NCBI RefSeq assembly: GCF_000346465.2
Contig: NC_034012.1
Coordinates: 13,422,429 to 13,486,428, forward strand
Direction of reading: 5' to 3'
From: Prunus persica
Lineage: Eukaryota; Streptophyta; Magnoliopsida; Rosales; Rosaceae
Length of the DNA: 64,000 nt
Every line of letters starts with the position of its first letter. The first letter of the stretch is position 1. Positions 47,462 through 57,297 of the stretch are shown here, piece after piece. A program made the position numbers and the translations under genes. The notes beneath the pieces are model-generated. The model was not told the origin of the DNA. It saw only the letters and a program-made list of their open reading frames with translations, and ran no database searches.

Positions 47462-47615
47462 GACAGGATCCACTCTGATCACAGGGCCCCTACGGCATGC
47501 TCCCTACCGAAGCTATATATCTTGGCCCTTTTTACCAACAGACACGTGTCATGTTCACAATCCATGCCTGGAGTCCCACATCGGAAAAATGAGCACAACG
47601 CACACCTCCCAAGGT

Positions 47616-47624
47616 CTATATAAG
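47616..47624 (+). promoter_or_regulatory. LTR TATA box
   Basis: CTATATAAG inside GGTCTATATAAGGAGACC, about 275 bp before the LTR end, is the likely Pol II core promoter for the genomic transcript. Confidence 0.75.
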
Positions 47625-47894
47625 GAGACCCATATCCCCAAAAGGGAAGAATGAGAACTAACGGTACGCTATCGTGTGATCTGTCAGTTAACCTTACTAA
47701 ATTCGTACTCATTTAGGCATCGGAGAGCCTTCGGCCGGTACCGCACCGGTACCCCAAGGATTTACCGAACGCGTCCTTTTGCAGGTACTTGACCCTCTGG
47801 AGTGGACCACTTACCAAGGACAGGGACCTACCGAAGGGACATTTTGACTAAGTTGACGAATTACGTATCAAACCACTTTTTCGCATCAACAGTT

Positions 47895-47912
47895 TGGCGC
47901 CGTCTGTGGGAA
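47895..47912 (+). other. Primer-binding site, Asp tRNA type
   Basis: TGGCGCCGTCTGTGGGA starts three bases after the LTR. Its first nine bases complement the 3' end of plant tRNA-Asp, the primer used by many Tat and Athila elements; the rest is an imperfect match. Confidence 0.75.
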
Positions 47913-47947
47913 ACCAAAAAATCATCAACCCACAATCCCCTAAGCAC

Positions 47948-50900
47948 ATGGGGACCACTTCAAAACAAACGTTCCTAGCGGAAGAGGGGGTACCGTTCGG
48001 AAGGCAGAGCGGAGCTAGCCCAGCGCTACCTCCAAACACTCCCTTCGGAAAAGCCCCCGCTACCCAAACGGTTGCCGAAGCCGAGATGGCAGCCCAAATC
48101 GCATCCTTACGGAAGGACATGGCGAGGCTTCAAGAACACAACAACTTCCTTTCTTCCAAAGTGGACGAAACCCAGCAGTTGCTTCACCTGCAGCAACCGC
48201 AGAACATACAGACAACTCGCTCTTCCAAGAGCTTGCAGAACCCCCGCGGAAAGAACAAACGCGCGAAGGTAGCAAAGGCAACACCCGCACCTTCCAGAGA
48301 GTTAGTGGTTCCGGCACCCCGGGATCAGCCGCACATCCCAAGGAAGGTCTACACCGATTGCCGACATCGGATTAACGACCGGGAGCATCGCACTAACGAT
48401 CGGGAGCCAGAGAGAGAGGGGTCACCGATCAGGATTGGCGCTCGAATAAGGGAATCACGGATGAATAACCTAGGGGATAAGTCGCCTATTCGGAAGGTCA
48501 GGGGATTGGGCCCCGCCGAGTCTTCGGAGTCCGAGTACATCCCTTCCAAGACACTTCCCCCCGACTACCGTTCGGAAACACCATCGCGGTATGCGGGGGA
48601 TAATTCACTAAACCTACAAAGACAATCGGAAGATTACGGTTCCGAAGAAGTCCCTAGCCGAGACCCCATGATCCGACTCCTTTTTCAGAAGGTCCAGAAA
48701 ATGGAAAACGACAATGCGCGCTCCCAAGAACCGGAATGGGGAAAGCTTCGGCCCGGACCGTTCACAAGGCGCATCCGGGATTCTCGGCAAGACAGGGAAG
48801 TGCAGCAACTGCGTATACCGTTCTACACAGGAACGGAGGACCCTTTGACACACCTCCATTCATTCCAGTCCGCTATTGGATGCAAGGGCTTGAGCGATGA
48901 GGGGCAGTGCCTGCTATTCCCGTCTTCCCTTACCGGGGCAGCCTTGAACTGGTTCTACCGTTTAGAGCCGGAAACGGTAGCATCCTTTGATGAGCTGAAG
49001 CAGATCTTCCTCAATCACTTCATGATCCAAACGGACCGTCTCTACTCCGCCGATGATCTGTACACGATTCGGCAAAGGGAGGATGAACCGTTGAGAGAAT
49101 ACGCGGCGCGTTTCAGTCACGAGTACTCAAGGTGTCCGGAAACGGATGATAGGGCAGCCTACGGCGCCTTCAAGAGTGGCCTTCGGTCCTCTCATTTCCG
49201 ATACCTGGTGCACAGTAGCAACTGGCGCACGTACGATGAACTGATGAAGCAGGCAGCAATCCACGCCAAGGCCGAATACTTCAACTCGAAACCCACGGTT
49301 TCGGCACCGCAAGGAAATGCGGAACCAAGTGCCTATCCGGCAAGGGCAACGCCTTATGAGCGAGTCGACACCTACTCGGCAGGTCATAAGAGGAAGGATG
49401 ATCGTGCAGATCGAAGGGAGCACCCAAAGAAAGGAAAAGGGAGGTACAGTCGCAACGACAACCGAGCCCCCCTGCCGAATCGGGATCATGGCAATGAGGT
49501 CTTCACCCTGTTGAATACTACCTACGAGGCCGTCCTGATGAACGAACAGGAAAAAATACCCAAGCCGAATCAACGAAGGCCCAATCGGCAAGACAACCGG
49601 GATACCGGTAAATTCTGCCGATACCATCAGCACAACAGCCATAATACAGAAGACTGCATAAGCCTGAGGAAGATCGTCGAACGCTTGATCCGAGAGGGGA
49701 AGCTAGACCAGTATATCGCCCGGCAGCCAACGGCGCCGGTGCCGAACGCAAATCGGCAGATAAACATGATAAGCACTATCAGCGGCGGCCCAACCATCGC
49801 AGGATTGAGCAATCGCTCGATGAAGCAGTACGTGCGTGCCGCACAGTTTCCCCAGGTGTTCGGCATAGAGGTGAATCGCCACCATGAAACACCGAAAGAT
49901 CATTGGGAGCCGATCACGTTTTGCAAAGAAGAGGAACAGGGCATTCTCTATCCCCACGACGACCCAATGATCGTCCGAGCAGAAATTGCCGATTACGATG
50001 TAGGGAGAGTACTGATTGATACAGGGAGCTCGGTAAACGTAATCTTCGCCGAAGCTTTCCGAGAAATGGGAATACAGGACAGCCAGGTCAACCGGCAGTT
50101 GACGCCTTTGCTAAGTTTCTCCGGGGACATGGTCCAACCGTTCGGTAGCGTAACGCTCCCAATTACCTTCGGCACCGCGCCAAAGAGAACGACGGTATAC
50201 GACCAGTTCCTCATCGTTGACTGCCCGACGGCGTACAACGTCATTGTTGGGCGAACGGCACTGACCAGGGTAAAGGCGCATCTTTCCCCACACATGCTGT
50301 TGATGAAATTCCCGACCCCAAATGGCGTAGGATCTGTCAGGGGAAATCAGCTGAGCGCACGGACTTGCTACGCCACGGCGATCAAATCAACCTCTCTCAA
50401 AATCCCAGACGAGACCATGTCTGTGCAGGGGATGCCGAACGGCAACGGACCAGTTGACGACCCAAGAGATGAGTCACCAACTCCTCATACACAACCCGCC
50501 GAAGAACTGGAGACGATAACCCTGAGCGATGAACAGCCCGATCGTTGGGTTAAAATCGGTACCAGACTGACCCCCGCCCTCCGAGCGCAGTTTATAGACT
50601 TCTTACGGCACCATTCGGAAGTGTTCGCATGGTCCTACGAAGACATGCCCGGCATAGACCCTGAAATCATCAGCCATAAACTCAGCATTTCCCCAACCTA
50701 CAAACCTGTAAGGCAAAAGCGCCGTTCGTATGATGCCGAACGGTACGAAGCCATGCGGACGGAAGTTGACAAACTTCAAACCATCGGCTTCATCAGGGAA
50801 GTTACGTACCCGGTATGGCTGGCGAACTCAGTCATGGTTCGAAAGGGTACAGGCGGCTGGAGAATGTGCCAAGACTACACCGATCTGAACAAGGCCTGCC

Positions 50901-53764
50901 CGAAGGACAGCTTTTCGTTACCCCGAATAGACCAGCTCGTGGACGCCACGGCAGGACACGAGCTGCTCAGCTTCATGGACGCCTATTCAGGGTACAACCA
51001 GATTTTTATGCACCCCCCCGACAGCGAGCACACCGCCTTCATCACTGACAGAGGGTTGTACTGCTACAACGTCATGCCGTTCGGCTTGAAGAACGCGGGG
51101 GCAACATATCAGAGGCTTGTCAACAGAATCTTCGCCGAACACATCGGCAACATCATGGAGGTTTACGTTGACGACATGTTGGTGAAAAGCAGAACAGCCG
51201 AAGAACACCTGCACAATCTGTCTATCATGTTCGGTATCCTGAAGGGCTACCGAATGAGGTTAAACCCGATGAAATGCGCCTTCGGTGTGTCTTCCGGGAA
51301 ATTCCTCGGATTCATGATTAGTCACAGGGGTATCGAAGCGAACCCCGAAAAAATAAAGGCCATCATCGACATGGAGAGGCCAAAAACAACAAAGGACATT
51401 CAAAGCCTTACCGGACGAGTGGCTGCCCTGACTCGCTTTATATCCAAGGCTACCGACAAATGTGTACCGTTCTTTAAAGCCTTGAAAGGGGGCAAACGGA
51501 ATATCATATGGACTGCCGAATGTGATAAAGCATTTCAAGACTTAAAAGACTACATGGGCAGAGCACCTCTCCTGTCAAAACCACTGCCTGGGGAGATTCT
51601 TTACCTATACCTCTCGGTATCTAACACTGCCGTCAGTTCGGTGTTAATCCGAAAACCGGAGAGGGCAGAGCTACCGATCTTCTATGTCAGTAAGGCACTC
51701 CAGAGCGCTGAACTTCGATATCCCCCATTAGAGCAGCTTGCACTAGCCCTGGTGATCTCGGCACGAAAACTTCGGCCATACTTCCAAGCACACGGGATCA
51801 AAGTCCTGACAAACCAACCGCTTCGGCAAGTACTCCAAAAACCAGAGACTTCCGGCCGATTGATCAAGTGGGCGATTGAACTCGGAGAATTCGATATACA
51901 ATTCGTGCCAAGGCCAGCCGAAAAGGGTCAGGCCATTGCCGATTTCATCTCCGAGCTCACCCCACCAACGACACAGGAAATACCCGAGCCAGTTACCGAA
52001 ACCACAACACCGATGGAGGTAGACGCCGAACGGCTCGACGCCTCAAATCCTGTATGGACTCTGCATGTCGACGGCTCGGCAAACCAACAGGGGTGTGGAG
52101 CAGGGTTGGTTCTGACAACACCGGAGGGACTCAAGATCGAGTACGCCCTCCGATTCAACTTCCGAACCTCCAACAATGAAGCAGAATATGAGGCTCTCTT
52201 GGCCGGCCTTCGTTTAGCCAAGAGCATGAACGCAAAACAGATCAAGATACACAGTGACTCCCAACTCATTGTGAACCAGGTAACGGCAGACTTCGCCGCC
52301 AGAGACGCCTCCATGAACGCCTACCTTTCGTCCACCCACCAGCTGCTCCAGAGCTTCCGAGCCTATGAGATCAAGCAGATCCCCAGGAGCGAAAATAGTC
52401 ATGCCGATGCTTTGGCGCGACTAGCCTCGGCAATCAATGACAAAATCGGAAGAAAGGTGCCGGTGGAAATTCTTGCCCAACCAAGCACGGCAGCCTCCGA
52501 AATATGTACCGTACGGTACGAGGATACGTGGATGTCCCCTATCTACTCATACCTAACCAACGGCACCCTTCCAGAGGACAAGGCCCAGGCCCGAAAGCTT
52601 AGATACCGATCGGCAAGGTACACCATCATCAACGACGTCCTTTACAAACGTGGCTACACGACTCCGTATCTCAAGTGCCTTACGGCAGAACAGGGGAGCT
52701 ACGTTCTCCGGGAAATCCACAATGGTGTTTGCGGCGATCACTCTGGGTCCCGGTCACTCGCACACAAGGCCTTTCGGCAGGGATACTTCTGGCCGACCAT
52801 GCACCAGGACGCCAATTCACTTGTGAAGAAATGCGATAAATGTCAGCGTTTCGGCAACATACAGCATATCCCCGCCGAACCCTTGACACCGATCGTGAGT
52901 CCTTGGCCTTTCGCACAGTGGGGGCTAGACCTGATCGGTCCGATGCCACAAGGTAAAGGCCAGGTGAAATACGCTGTGGTTGCCGTCGACTACTTCACCA
53001 AATGGGTGGAGGCCGAACCTCTTGCAACCATAACGGCAGCAAGAGTAGAAGACTTCGTCTGGACTCACATTTGTTGCCGTTTCGGTATCCCGTACGCAAT
53101 CATCACCGACAACGGCAGGCAGTTCGATTCGGAACTCTTCAGGCACTTTTGCACCCGCCTGAAGATCAACTTGTTTTTCGCATCACCGGCCCATCCCCAG
53201 TCGAACGGTCAGGTAGAAGCGATAAACAAAATCATCAAGAAACTACTAAAACGGCAGCTGGACAAAGCCAAAGGAGCCTGGCCAGAAAAGCTTCCCGAAG
53301 CGCTCTGGGCCATTCGGACCTCTTACCGAACGTCCACAGGAGAGACCCCTTTCTCTTTGGCTTTCGGTTCGGAAGCCGTTGTGCCGGTAGAAATTGGCGA
53401 ACCTTCCTACCGAACGGAAACCTTCGCACCAGAGCCAAATGAAGAAGCACTTTCTCTAAGCCTCGACCTCCTGGAAGAGCACCGAGCACATGCCAACCTT
53501 CAGAACGAAGCCTACAAGCAACGCGTCTCTCGGTATTACGACTCCAGAATCAGACACCGTTCATTCCGAGCCGGTGATTGGGTCATGAGGAAGGTGTCCC
53601 TAGCAACTAAGGATGCCACGGAAGGAACCCTCGGACCTTCCTGGGAAGGACCTTACGAGATCATCGGTATCCTTCGATCGGGAACCTACCGCCTAAGAGA
53701 CTCCAACGGCAAGACCCTCGGTCATCCTTGGAACGTGGAACATCTCAAGTACTATTTCAAGTAA
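47948..53764 (+). CDS. Tat-lineage gag-pol polyprotein
   Basis: One open frame of 1,938 codons, the structural and enzymatic polyprotein of the retrotransposon. In order: a disordered basic N-terminus; a gag core at about 289-365 (YTGTEDPLTHLHSFQ, LTGAALNWFYRL); a Cys/His motif at about 557-572 (CRYHQHNSHNTEDC); the aspartic protease with DTGSS at about 691; and reverse transcriptase with the catalytic YVDD at 1073. The native RNase H follows, then a second RNase H at about 1371-1500 (LHVDGSANQQGCGAG, EAEYEALLAGL, SDSQLIVNQV). Integrase has its zinc region at about 1590-1640 and the DDE core (DLIGPMP, TDNGRQF at about 1720, NGQVEAINK). The frame is open upstream through the primer site to a TTG at 47894, but 47948 is the first ATG. 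There are no stops or frameshifts, so it could be functional. Cleavage sites cannot be seen. Confidence 0.96.
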   Translation: MGTTSKQTFLAEEGVPFGRQSGASPALPPNTPFGKAPATQTVAEAEMAAQIASLRKDMARLQEHNNFLSSKVDETQQLLHLQQPQNIQTTRSSKSLQNPRGKNKRAKVAKATPAPSRELVVPAPRDQPHIPRKVYTDCRHRINDREHRTNDREPEREGSPIRIGARIRESRMNNLGDKSPIRKVRGLGPAESSESEYIPSKTLPPDYRSETPSRYAGDNSLNLQRQSEDYGSEEVPSRDPMIRLLFQKVQKMENDNARSQEPEWGKLRPGPFTRRIRDSRQDREVQQLRIPFYTGTEDPLTHLHSFQSAIGCKGLSDEGQCLLFPSSLTGAALNWFYRLEPETVASFDELKQIFLNHFMIQTDRLYSADDLYTIRQREDEPLREYAARFSHEYSRCPETDDRAAYGAFKSGLRSSHFRYLVHSSNWRTYDELMKQAAIHAKAEYFNSKPTVSAPQGNAEPSAYPARATPYERVDTYSAGHKRKDDRADRREHPKKGKGRYSRNDNRAPLPNRDHGNEVFTLLNTTYEAVLMNEQEKIPKPNQRRPNRQDNRDTGKFCRYHQHNSHNTEDCISLRKIVERLIREGKLDQYIARQPTAPVPNANRQINMISTISGGPTIAGLSNRSMKQYVRAAQFPQVFGIEVNRHHETPKDHWEPITFCKEEEQGILYPHDDPMIVRAEIADYDVGRVLIDTGSSVNVIFAEAFREMGIQDSQVNRQLTPLLSFSGDMVQPFGSVTLPITFGTAPKRTTVYDQFLIVDCPTAYNVIVGRTALTRVKAHLSPHMLLMKFPTPNGVGSVRGNQLSARTCYATAIKSTSLKIPDETMSVQGMPNGNGPVDDPRDESPTPHTQPAEELETITLSDEQPDRWVKIGTRLTPALRAQFIDFLRHHSEVFAWSYEDMPGIDPEIISHKLSISPTYKPVRQKRRSYDAERYEAMRTEVDKLQTIGFIREVTYPVWLANSVMVRKGTGGWRMCQDYTDLNKACPKDSFSLPRIDQLVDATAGHELLSFMDAYSGYNQIFMHPPDSEHTAFITDRGLYCYNVMPFGLKNAGATYQRLVNRIFAEHIGNIMEVYVDDMLVKSRTAEEHLHNLSIMFGILKGYRMRLNPMKCAFGVSSGKFLGFMISHRGIEANPEKIKAIIDMERPKTTKDIQSLTGRVAALTRFISKATDKCVPFFKALKGGKRNIIWTAECDKAFQDLKDYMGRAPLLSKPLPGEILYLYLSVSNTAVSSVLIRKPERAELPIFYVSKALQSAELRYPPLEQLALALVISARKLRPYFQAHGIKVLTNQPLRQVLQKPETSGRLIKWAIELGEFDIQFVPRPAEKGQAIADFISELTPPTTQEIPEPVTETTTPMEVDAERLDASNPVWTLHVDGSANQQGCGAGLVLTTPEGLKIEYALRFNFRTSNNEAEYEALLAGLRLAKSMNAKQIKIHSDSQLIVNQVTADFAARDASMNAYLSSTHQLLQSFRAYEIKQIPRSENSHADALARLASAINDKIGRKVPVEILAQPSTAASEICTVRYEDTWMSPIYSYLTNGTLPEDKAQARKLRYRSARYTIINDVLYKRGYTTPYLKCLTAEQGSYVLREIHNGVCGDHSGSRSLAHKAFRQGYFWPTMHQDANSLVKKCDKCQRFGNIQHIPAEPLTPIVSPWPFAQWGLDLIGPMPQGKGQVKYAVVAVDYFTKWVEAEPLATITAARVEDFVWTHICCRFGIPYAIITDNGRQFDSELFRHFCTRLKINLFFASPAHPQSNGQVEAINKIIKKLLKRQLDKAKGAWPEKLPEALWAIRTSYRTSTGETPFSLAFGSEAVVPVEIGEPSYRTETFAPEPNEEALSLSLDLLEEHRAHANLQNEAYKQRVSRYYDSRIRHRSFRAGDWVMRKVSLATKDATEGTLGPSWEGPYEIIGILRSGTYRLRDSNGKTLGHPWNVEHLKYYFK

Positions 53765-54184
53765 CCTAGCCTACGGCAGGACAGAGTTGTAACCTAGCCT
53801 ACGGTAGGACAAAATTGTAAATGCCTTCCGGCAAAGATAAATAGAAAGCCTTCGGCACTATTGCTTCAGAAACTCTTGTTACAGTTTCTACTAGCCTACG
53901 GCTGCCAATATAAGCAAGATAACGTTCTGGGGCATCTCTACTAACCTACGGCAGGAGGTATTTTCGAAATTGTCACCCTACAGATTCCATCGGAACTTGA
54001 CAATTTCGAAAGCTACTTCTATAACGTTATAAATCCTATCGGCGATTAAACAAAATCAAATCGAAAAGACAAAAATAGACAAATTATGCACATCTAATTT
54101 AAAGATGCCCTCGGCATCAAGGCGTTCGGTACAGATACAAAATAACAATAAAAATAAGACAGGCTAATACTATTACAGAGGCCC
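53765..54184. other. Spacer between convergent genes of the Tat element
   Basis: The gag-pol frame and the antisense gene end here tail to tail. It begins with a direct repeat of about 33 bp (GTAACCTAGCCTACGGCAGG, twice), carries several CCTACGGCAG/CCTTCGGCA words, and has a perfect hairpin at 53962-54011. It may hold both polyadenylation regions. Confidence 0.6.
53962..54011. terminator. Perfect 14-bp hairpin between convergent genes
   Basis: TTTCGAAATTGTCA (53962-53975) pairs perfectly with TGACAATTTCGAAA (53998-54011) around a 22-base loop. Its position between two converging transcription units suggests a role in 3' end formation or in separating them, but plant terminators are not defined by hairpins. 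The function is inferred. Confidence 0.4.
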
Positions 54185-56566
54185 TCAGGCTTCGTCAGCA
54201 GCAGCATCCTCCCCCTCGTAGTCTTCGATCATCTCCTCAGTTATTCCCTCGGGAAGGGGAGGGGGATCGGCAGCGAAGTTGAGGTTCAGCTTCTGACCAG
54301 GGTTGTACCGCTTGAATCGGTACAACATACCCGCCATCTCGGAGCCAACTTCCCTGTCCAGGAGGACAGTGAACTCCTCGGAAGAACGATATCCCTGGAT
54401 TGCCGTTTGAACGGCAGCCTCAACCTCCGCAGCCTTGGTCCGCTCGGACTCCTGCAGAGCGTCCTGAACCGCCTCCGAGACGGCCTCGGCATCACGCGCT
54501 GCCATCCGCGCTGCCTCCAGAGCCGCCCGCGCTGCCTCCAGATCGGCCCGCATCCCGCCCACCATCGCCTCCGAAGTGAGAGCCCGCCGTTCGGCAGCCT
54601 CTTTCTCCTTTAGCAGCTGGGCGTGGTCCTGGATAGCCTTTCCAGCCTCGGCAACCTTAGCTCTGCCGTCGTCATAGGCCTTTTTTGCCCGTTCGGCAGC
54701 AGAGATGGCCCGCTTGACACACATCCACATCTCCATGGACGCCTGCACACGAGGAAGATAGTTTGAAGCCCCACTTGGCACCGAAAAAAATAATGAAAGG
54801 ACAACACCGGGAGATAAATTCTTACCGCTGCTTGCAGTCGGAAGGCGCATCCAGCCTGCTCCCGAAGAACCTTCTTCGGCAACTCGTCAACCTCCGGCAG
54901 CTCCATCTGAGAACCGAGGATCATATGGTTGACGAATTGCACCGTCTTCGAGGGGCAGGTGAGAGTGACGGCCTCGGTAGGCCCATCCTCGTCCTCCGCC
55001 GCAAAGACGGCCCTGGAAGCGTCTGACGGACGGCTTCGCTTGGACGCCGGAGAAGCTTCCAAGTCCACCGTTATCGGCCGCTTCCCGGCAGCCCTTGAGG
55101 CGACGGCATCAGCGACGGCATGCCTCGGCGCATGGGGATCGACAGCCGGCCTTGCGACAGGCTCAGCGACCAACTGCCGCATACACTCAGCGAGGGTCAC
55201 CTCCTCGGGGTCCGTCGACGACCGAACGGCAGGGGCCTCGAGCTGCTTCTTTTTCTTCTTGCCCTCGAGGCCCATCATGAGGCGCCTCCTGGAAGATTCG
55301 TTCATCTTCTTGGCCTCGGCAGCCCTCTTTGCGTCCGTCACTGGCCAAAAACAATCAGTCAATCGGCAAGCACACAAAAAAAGAGAGGAGGAAGAAAAGC
55401 GCAACAAGTACACTTACTCTCGGCAGGGTCGACGAGCCCGGCTCTGATGAGATTATTGGTGAAAAGGAAGCGCGGGTACACTCGCTCGGCGGCAGGGACC
55501 TTCAGCCTCACCCTGTCGATCTGCCGAATCTCGTCTTGTGTAGGAGTCGGCTGCTTGAGTTTGCCTGTCCGAATAAAGAATGAGTGAGCAAATATAAAAA
55601 GAAAACAGAAAGGCAACTAGGGACCTGCCGATCGGTAACTAGGGACCTACCGGCGGTTTGGAAAGTCGTTGGTACTGGGGACTGCGGGCGTACTCCTGAT
55701 GGCGATTCCCATTGGCCAGAGAGTAGCACCCGCCGATTCCTCCACGACTTCTGGGAAGTCGGCACCGAGCTGACGAAGTGACCTCGCTCGGAAGCCTTCA
55801 GGCAGTTCGCCTGAACCCAGCCACCATGGTCGGCACTCTTCGACTTAGTGACGCTGTAGAGGTAGGAGAATTGCTCGTAGGAAGGCTCCCCCTCCCCGGC
55901 AATCCCAAAGGCCGTTATCACCCCCATCAGGGCCACCCAAAAGTTGGGGTTATATTGGCCCGGGGCATACCCAATCTGGGCAAGTAACTTCTGAACGGCA
56001 GGCTGCAACGGCAACCTGACCCCCTGCACCAGCATATCGGTGAAGAAGACGACTTCACCATCCCCAGGGTCGCTGAGGGACTCGACCGGGCTCGGGACCC
56101 TCATCTTCACCGAGTCAGGAATGAGGTATTCGGCCCTAATCTTTTGAAGCTCCCGTTCGGTAAGCTTGTTCGGCCCCAAATAATCAACCCCGAACAGGGT
56201 CTTCTGCGGTATGCCCACCGGTATCCTATACCGCTCTCGGTGGACGATCGTAACTCTCGGCCGAGAGGGACCGGCAACACACTCATCATTGCCGGAGGTG
56301 GAAGCCTCTGGCTGGTGCTCAGACGGCACAACACGGGTACCGTCCCTGTACACCGCGACCAGGGGTAACGGGTGCCCCGTCATGAACCCCTTACCGATGC
56401 CGTGGGTGGGAATGGAATCCGCCTCCTCACCGAATAGCTCGGCATCGGAGTCTTCCCCGCCCTCGGCGCCGAGGCTCACGGCCTCGCTGGACGTATCCCA
56501 GCCGGAGGATAGCTCCCCGTCGAAAGCGTTGGGCTCATCGCCGAACGGTGACTCGCTATCGGACAT
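54185..56566 (-). CDS. Antisense spliced gene of the Tat element (putative gypsy-type transposon domain)
   Basis: Four exons, 56566-55651, 55564-55418, 55340-54826 and 54742-54185, all with GT-AG borders, join without a stop to 711 codons. Residues 1-60 are acidic and Ser-rich. Residues about 171-290 (DMLVQGVRLPLQPAVQKLL, APGQYNPNFWVALMGVITAF, KSKSADHGGWVQANCLKAS) match the plant 'putative gypsy type transposon' domain (Transposase_28-like, PF04195). Exon 3 encodes a Lys/Arg-rich segment (GKKKKKQL, KRSRPSDASR) that could be a nuclear signal. Exon 4 encodes an Ala/Glu-rich coiled coil followed by an acidic tail. Such genes are known in Tat/Retand elements on the strand opposite to gag-pol; their role is unknown. 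Intact splicing and frame suggest selection. It has its own TATA box and leader intron upstream. Confidence 0.85.
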
Positions 56567-56740
56567 CTACAAAACAAAGAAAAAGGGAAAAACTAAGGTG
56601 CGTGCTGCGCTATCCTACAGATACCTACTTCTCTACCTATGGCCACTAGACTACCGAAGGAAGATCCTACTTAACGATCGGCGAGCCTATGCCATATACA
56701 GAAGTATAACAAAATTCAGGGGTACCGAACGGTATCTTAC
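56567..56740 (-). other. Leader intron of the antisense gene
   Basis: On the minus strand CTCAAG|GTAAGATACC at 56741/56740 is a strong donor, and TTTGTTTTGTAG ends immediately before the ATG at 56566, making a clean acceptor. This predicts a 174-bp intron in the 5' UTR. Confidence 0.65.
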
Positions 56741-56753
56741 CTTGAGTGCTATG

Positions 56754-56893
56754 AAAATCGCCTAGCTTGCCGTTCGCACGCTTCGAAAATCGCCTAGCTT
56801 GCCGTTCGCACGCTTCGAAAATCGCCTAGCTTGCCGTTCGCACGCTTCGAAAATCGCCTTGCTTGCCGTTCGCACACTTCAAAAATCGCCTAC
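56754..56893. repeat. Tandem 32-bp repeats in the antisense leader
   Basis: Four copies of a 32-bp unit (AAAATCGCCTAGCTTGCCGT and 12 more bases), the first three identical and the fourth with a few changes, plus a partial fifth. They lie between the antisense TATA box and the leader intron donor, so they should be in the 5' UTR. Confidence 0.95.
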
Positions 56894-56953
56894 TCAAGAG
56901 CTCTCGCGCAAACTCACAATTGCAAAGTGAATTTTTTCATACAGAGCAACCTC

Positions 56954-56961
56954 TATTTATA
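56954..56961 (-). promoter_or_regulatory. TATA box for the antisense gene
   Basis: On the minus strand CTCTATAAATAGAGG gives a strong TATAAATA. A start site about 30 bases downstream (near 56925) would place the tandem repeats and the leader intron in the transcript. This core lies inside the element and is separate from the LTR promoters. Confidence 0.7.
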
Positions 56962-57279
56962 GAGGGAGAACTGTAACGGTGCGCCTCGGGAGACGAAACG
57001 GCTCATTAATGCACCAACAGGCGTGTTATTGCTGGCCACGCGTCACCCGGCAAATGGCGCCTCTATCTGCGCGCCAGGCACGGAAGACGAAGCGTCTCTC
57101 TGCCCTCTCGCCTCTCAACATTGGCGACCCTTCAAGTCCCCGACCGATTTTCCCAGAACACTACTTTCCGAAAGGAACAACTCAAGCGCCTTTCCTCCCC
57201 CCAAATGAGCATGCCGAACGGTAGGAGAACCTCCGAACTACCAAGGAAAACCAAATTCCCTTCCGAAGAACCTTCGAAA

Positions 57280-57297
57280 GAGAACTTGAGGGACTAC
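57280..57297 (+). other. Probable polypurine tract region
   Basis: AAGAGAACTTGAGGGACTAC lies directly before the 3' LTR. It is purine-rich but interrupted, as often seen in Tat elements, and would prime plus-strand synthesis. Confidence 0.5.

Larger units (their letters stand above)
47420..47891 (+). repeat. 5' LTR of the Tat element
   Basis: 472 bp, TG...CA ends. It differs from the 3' LTR at three bases (in CAGGATCC/CAGAATCC, GCATGCTC/GCATACTC and AATTCGTA/AATCCGTA). It contains two CACGTG boxes, a TATA box and the palindrome-like GGTACCGCACCGGTACC. Confidence 0.97.

Noticed and set aside
49127..53489. Many 60-170 codon frames opposite or out of frame within gag-pol
   Set aside because: Shadows of the GC-rich polyprotein frame; they lack splice signals and conserved motifs, unlike the antisense gene further downstream.
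54929..55587. Plus-strand frames over the antisense gene
   Set aside because: Shadow frames; the minus-strand exons explain the region with splice sites and a known domain.
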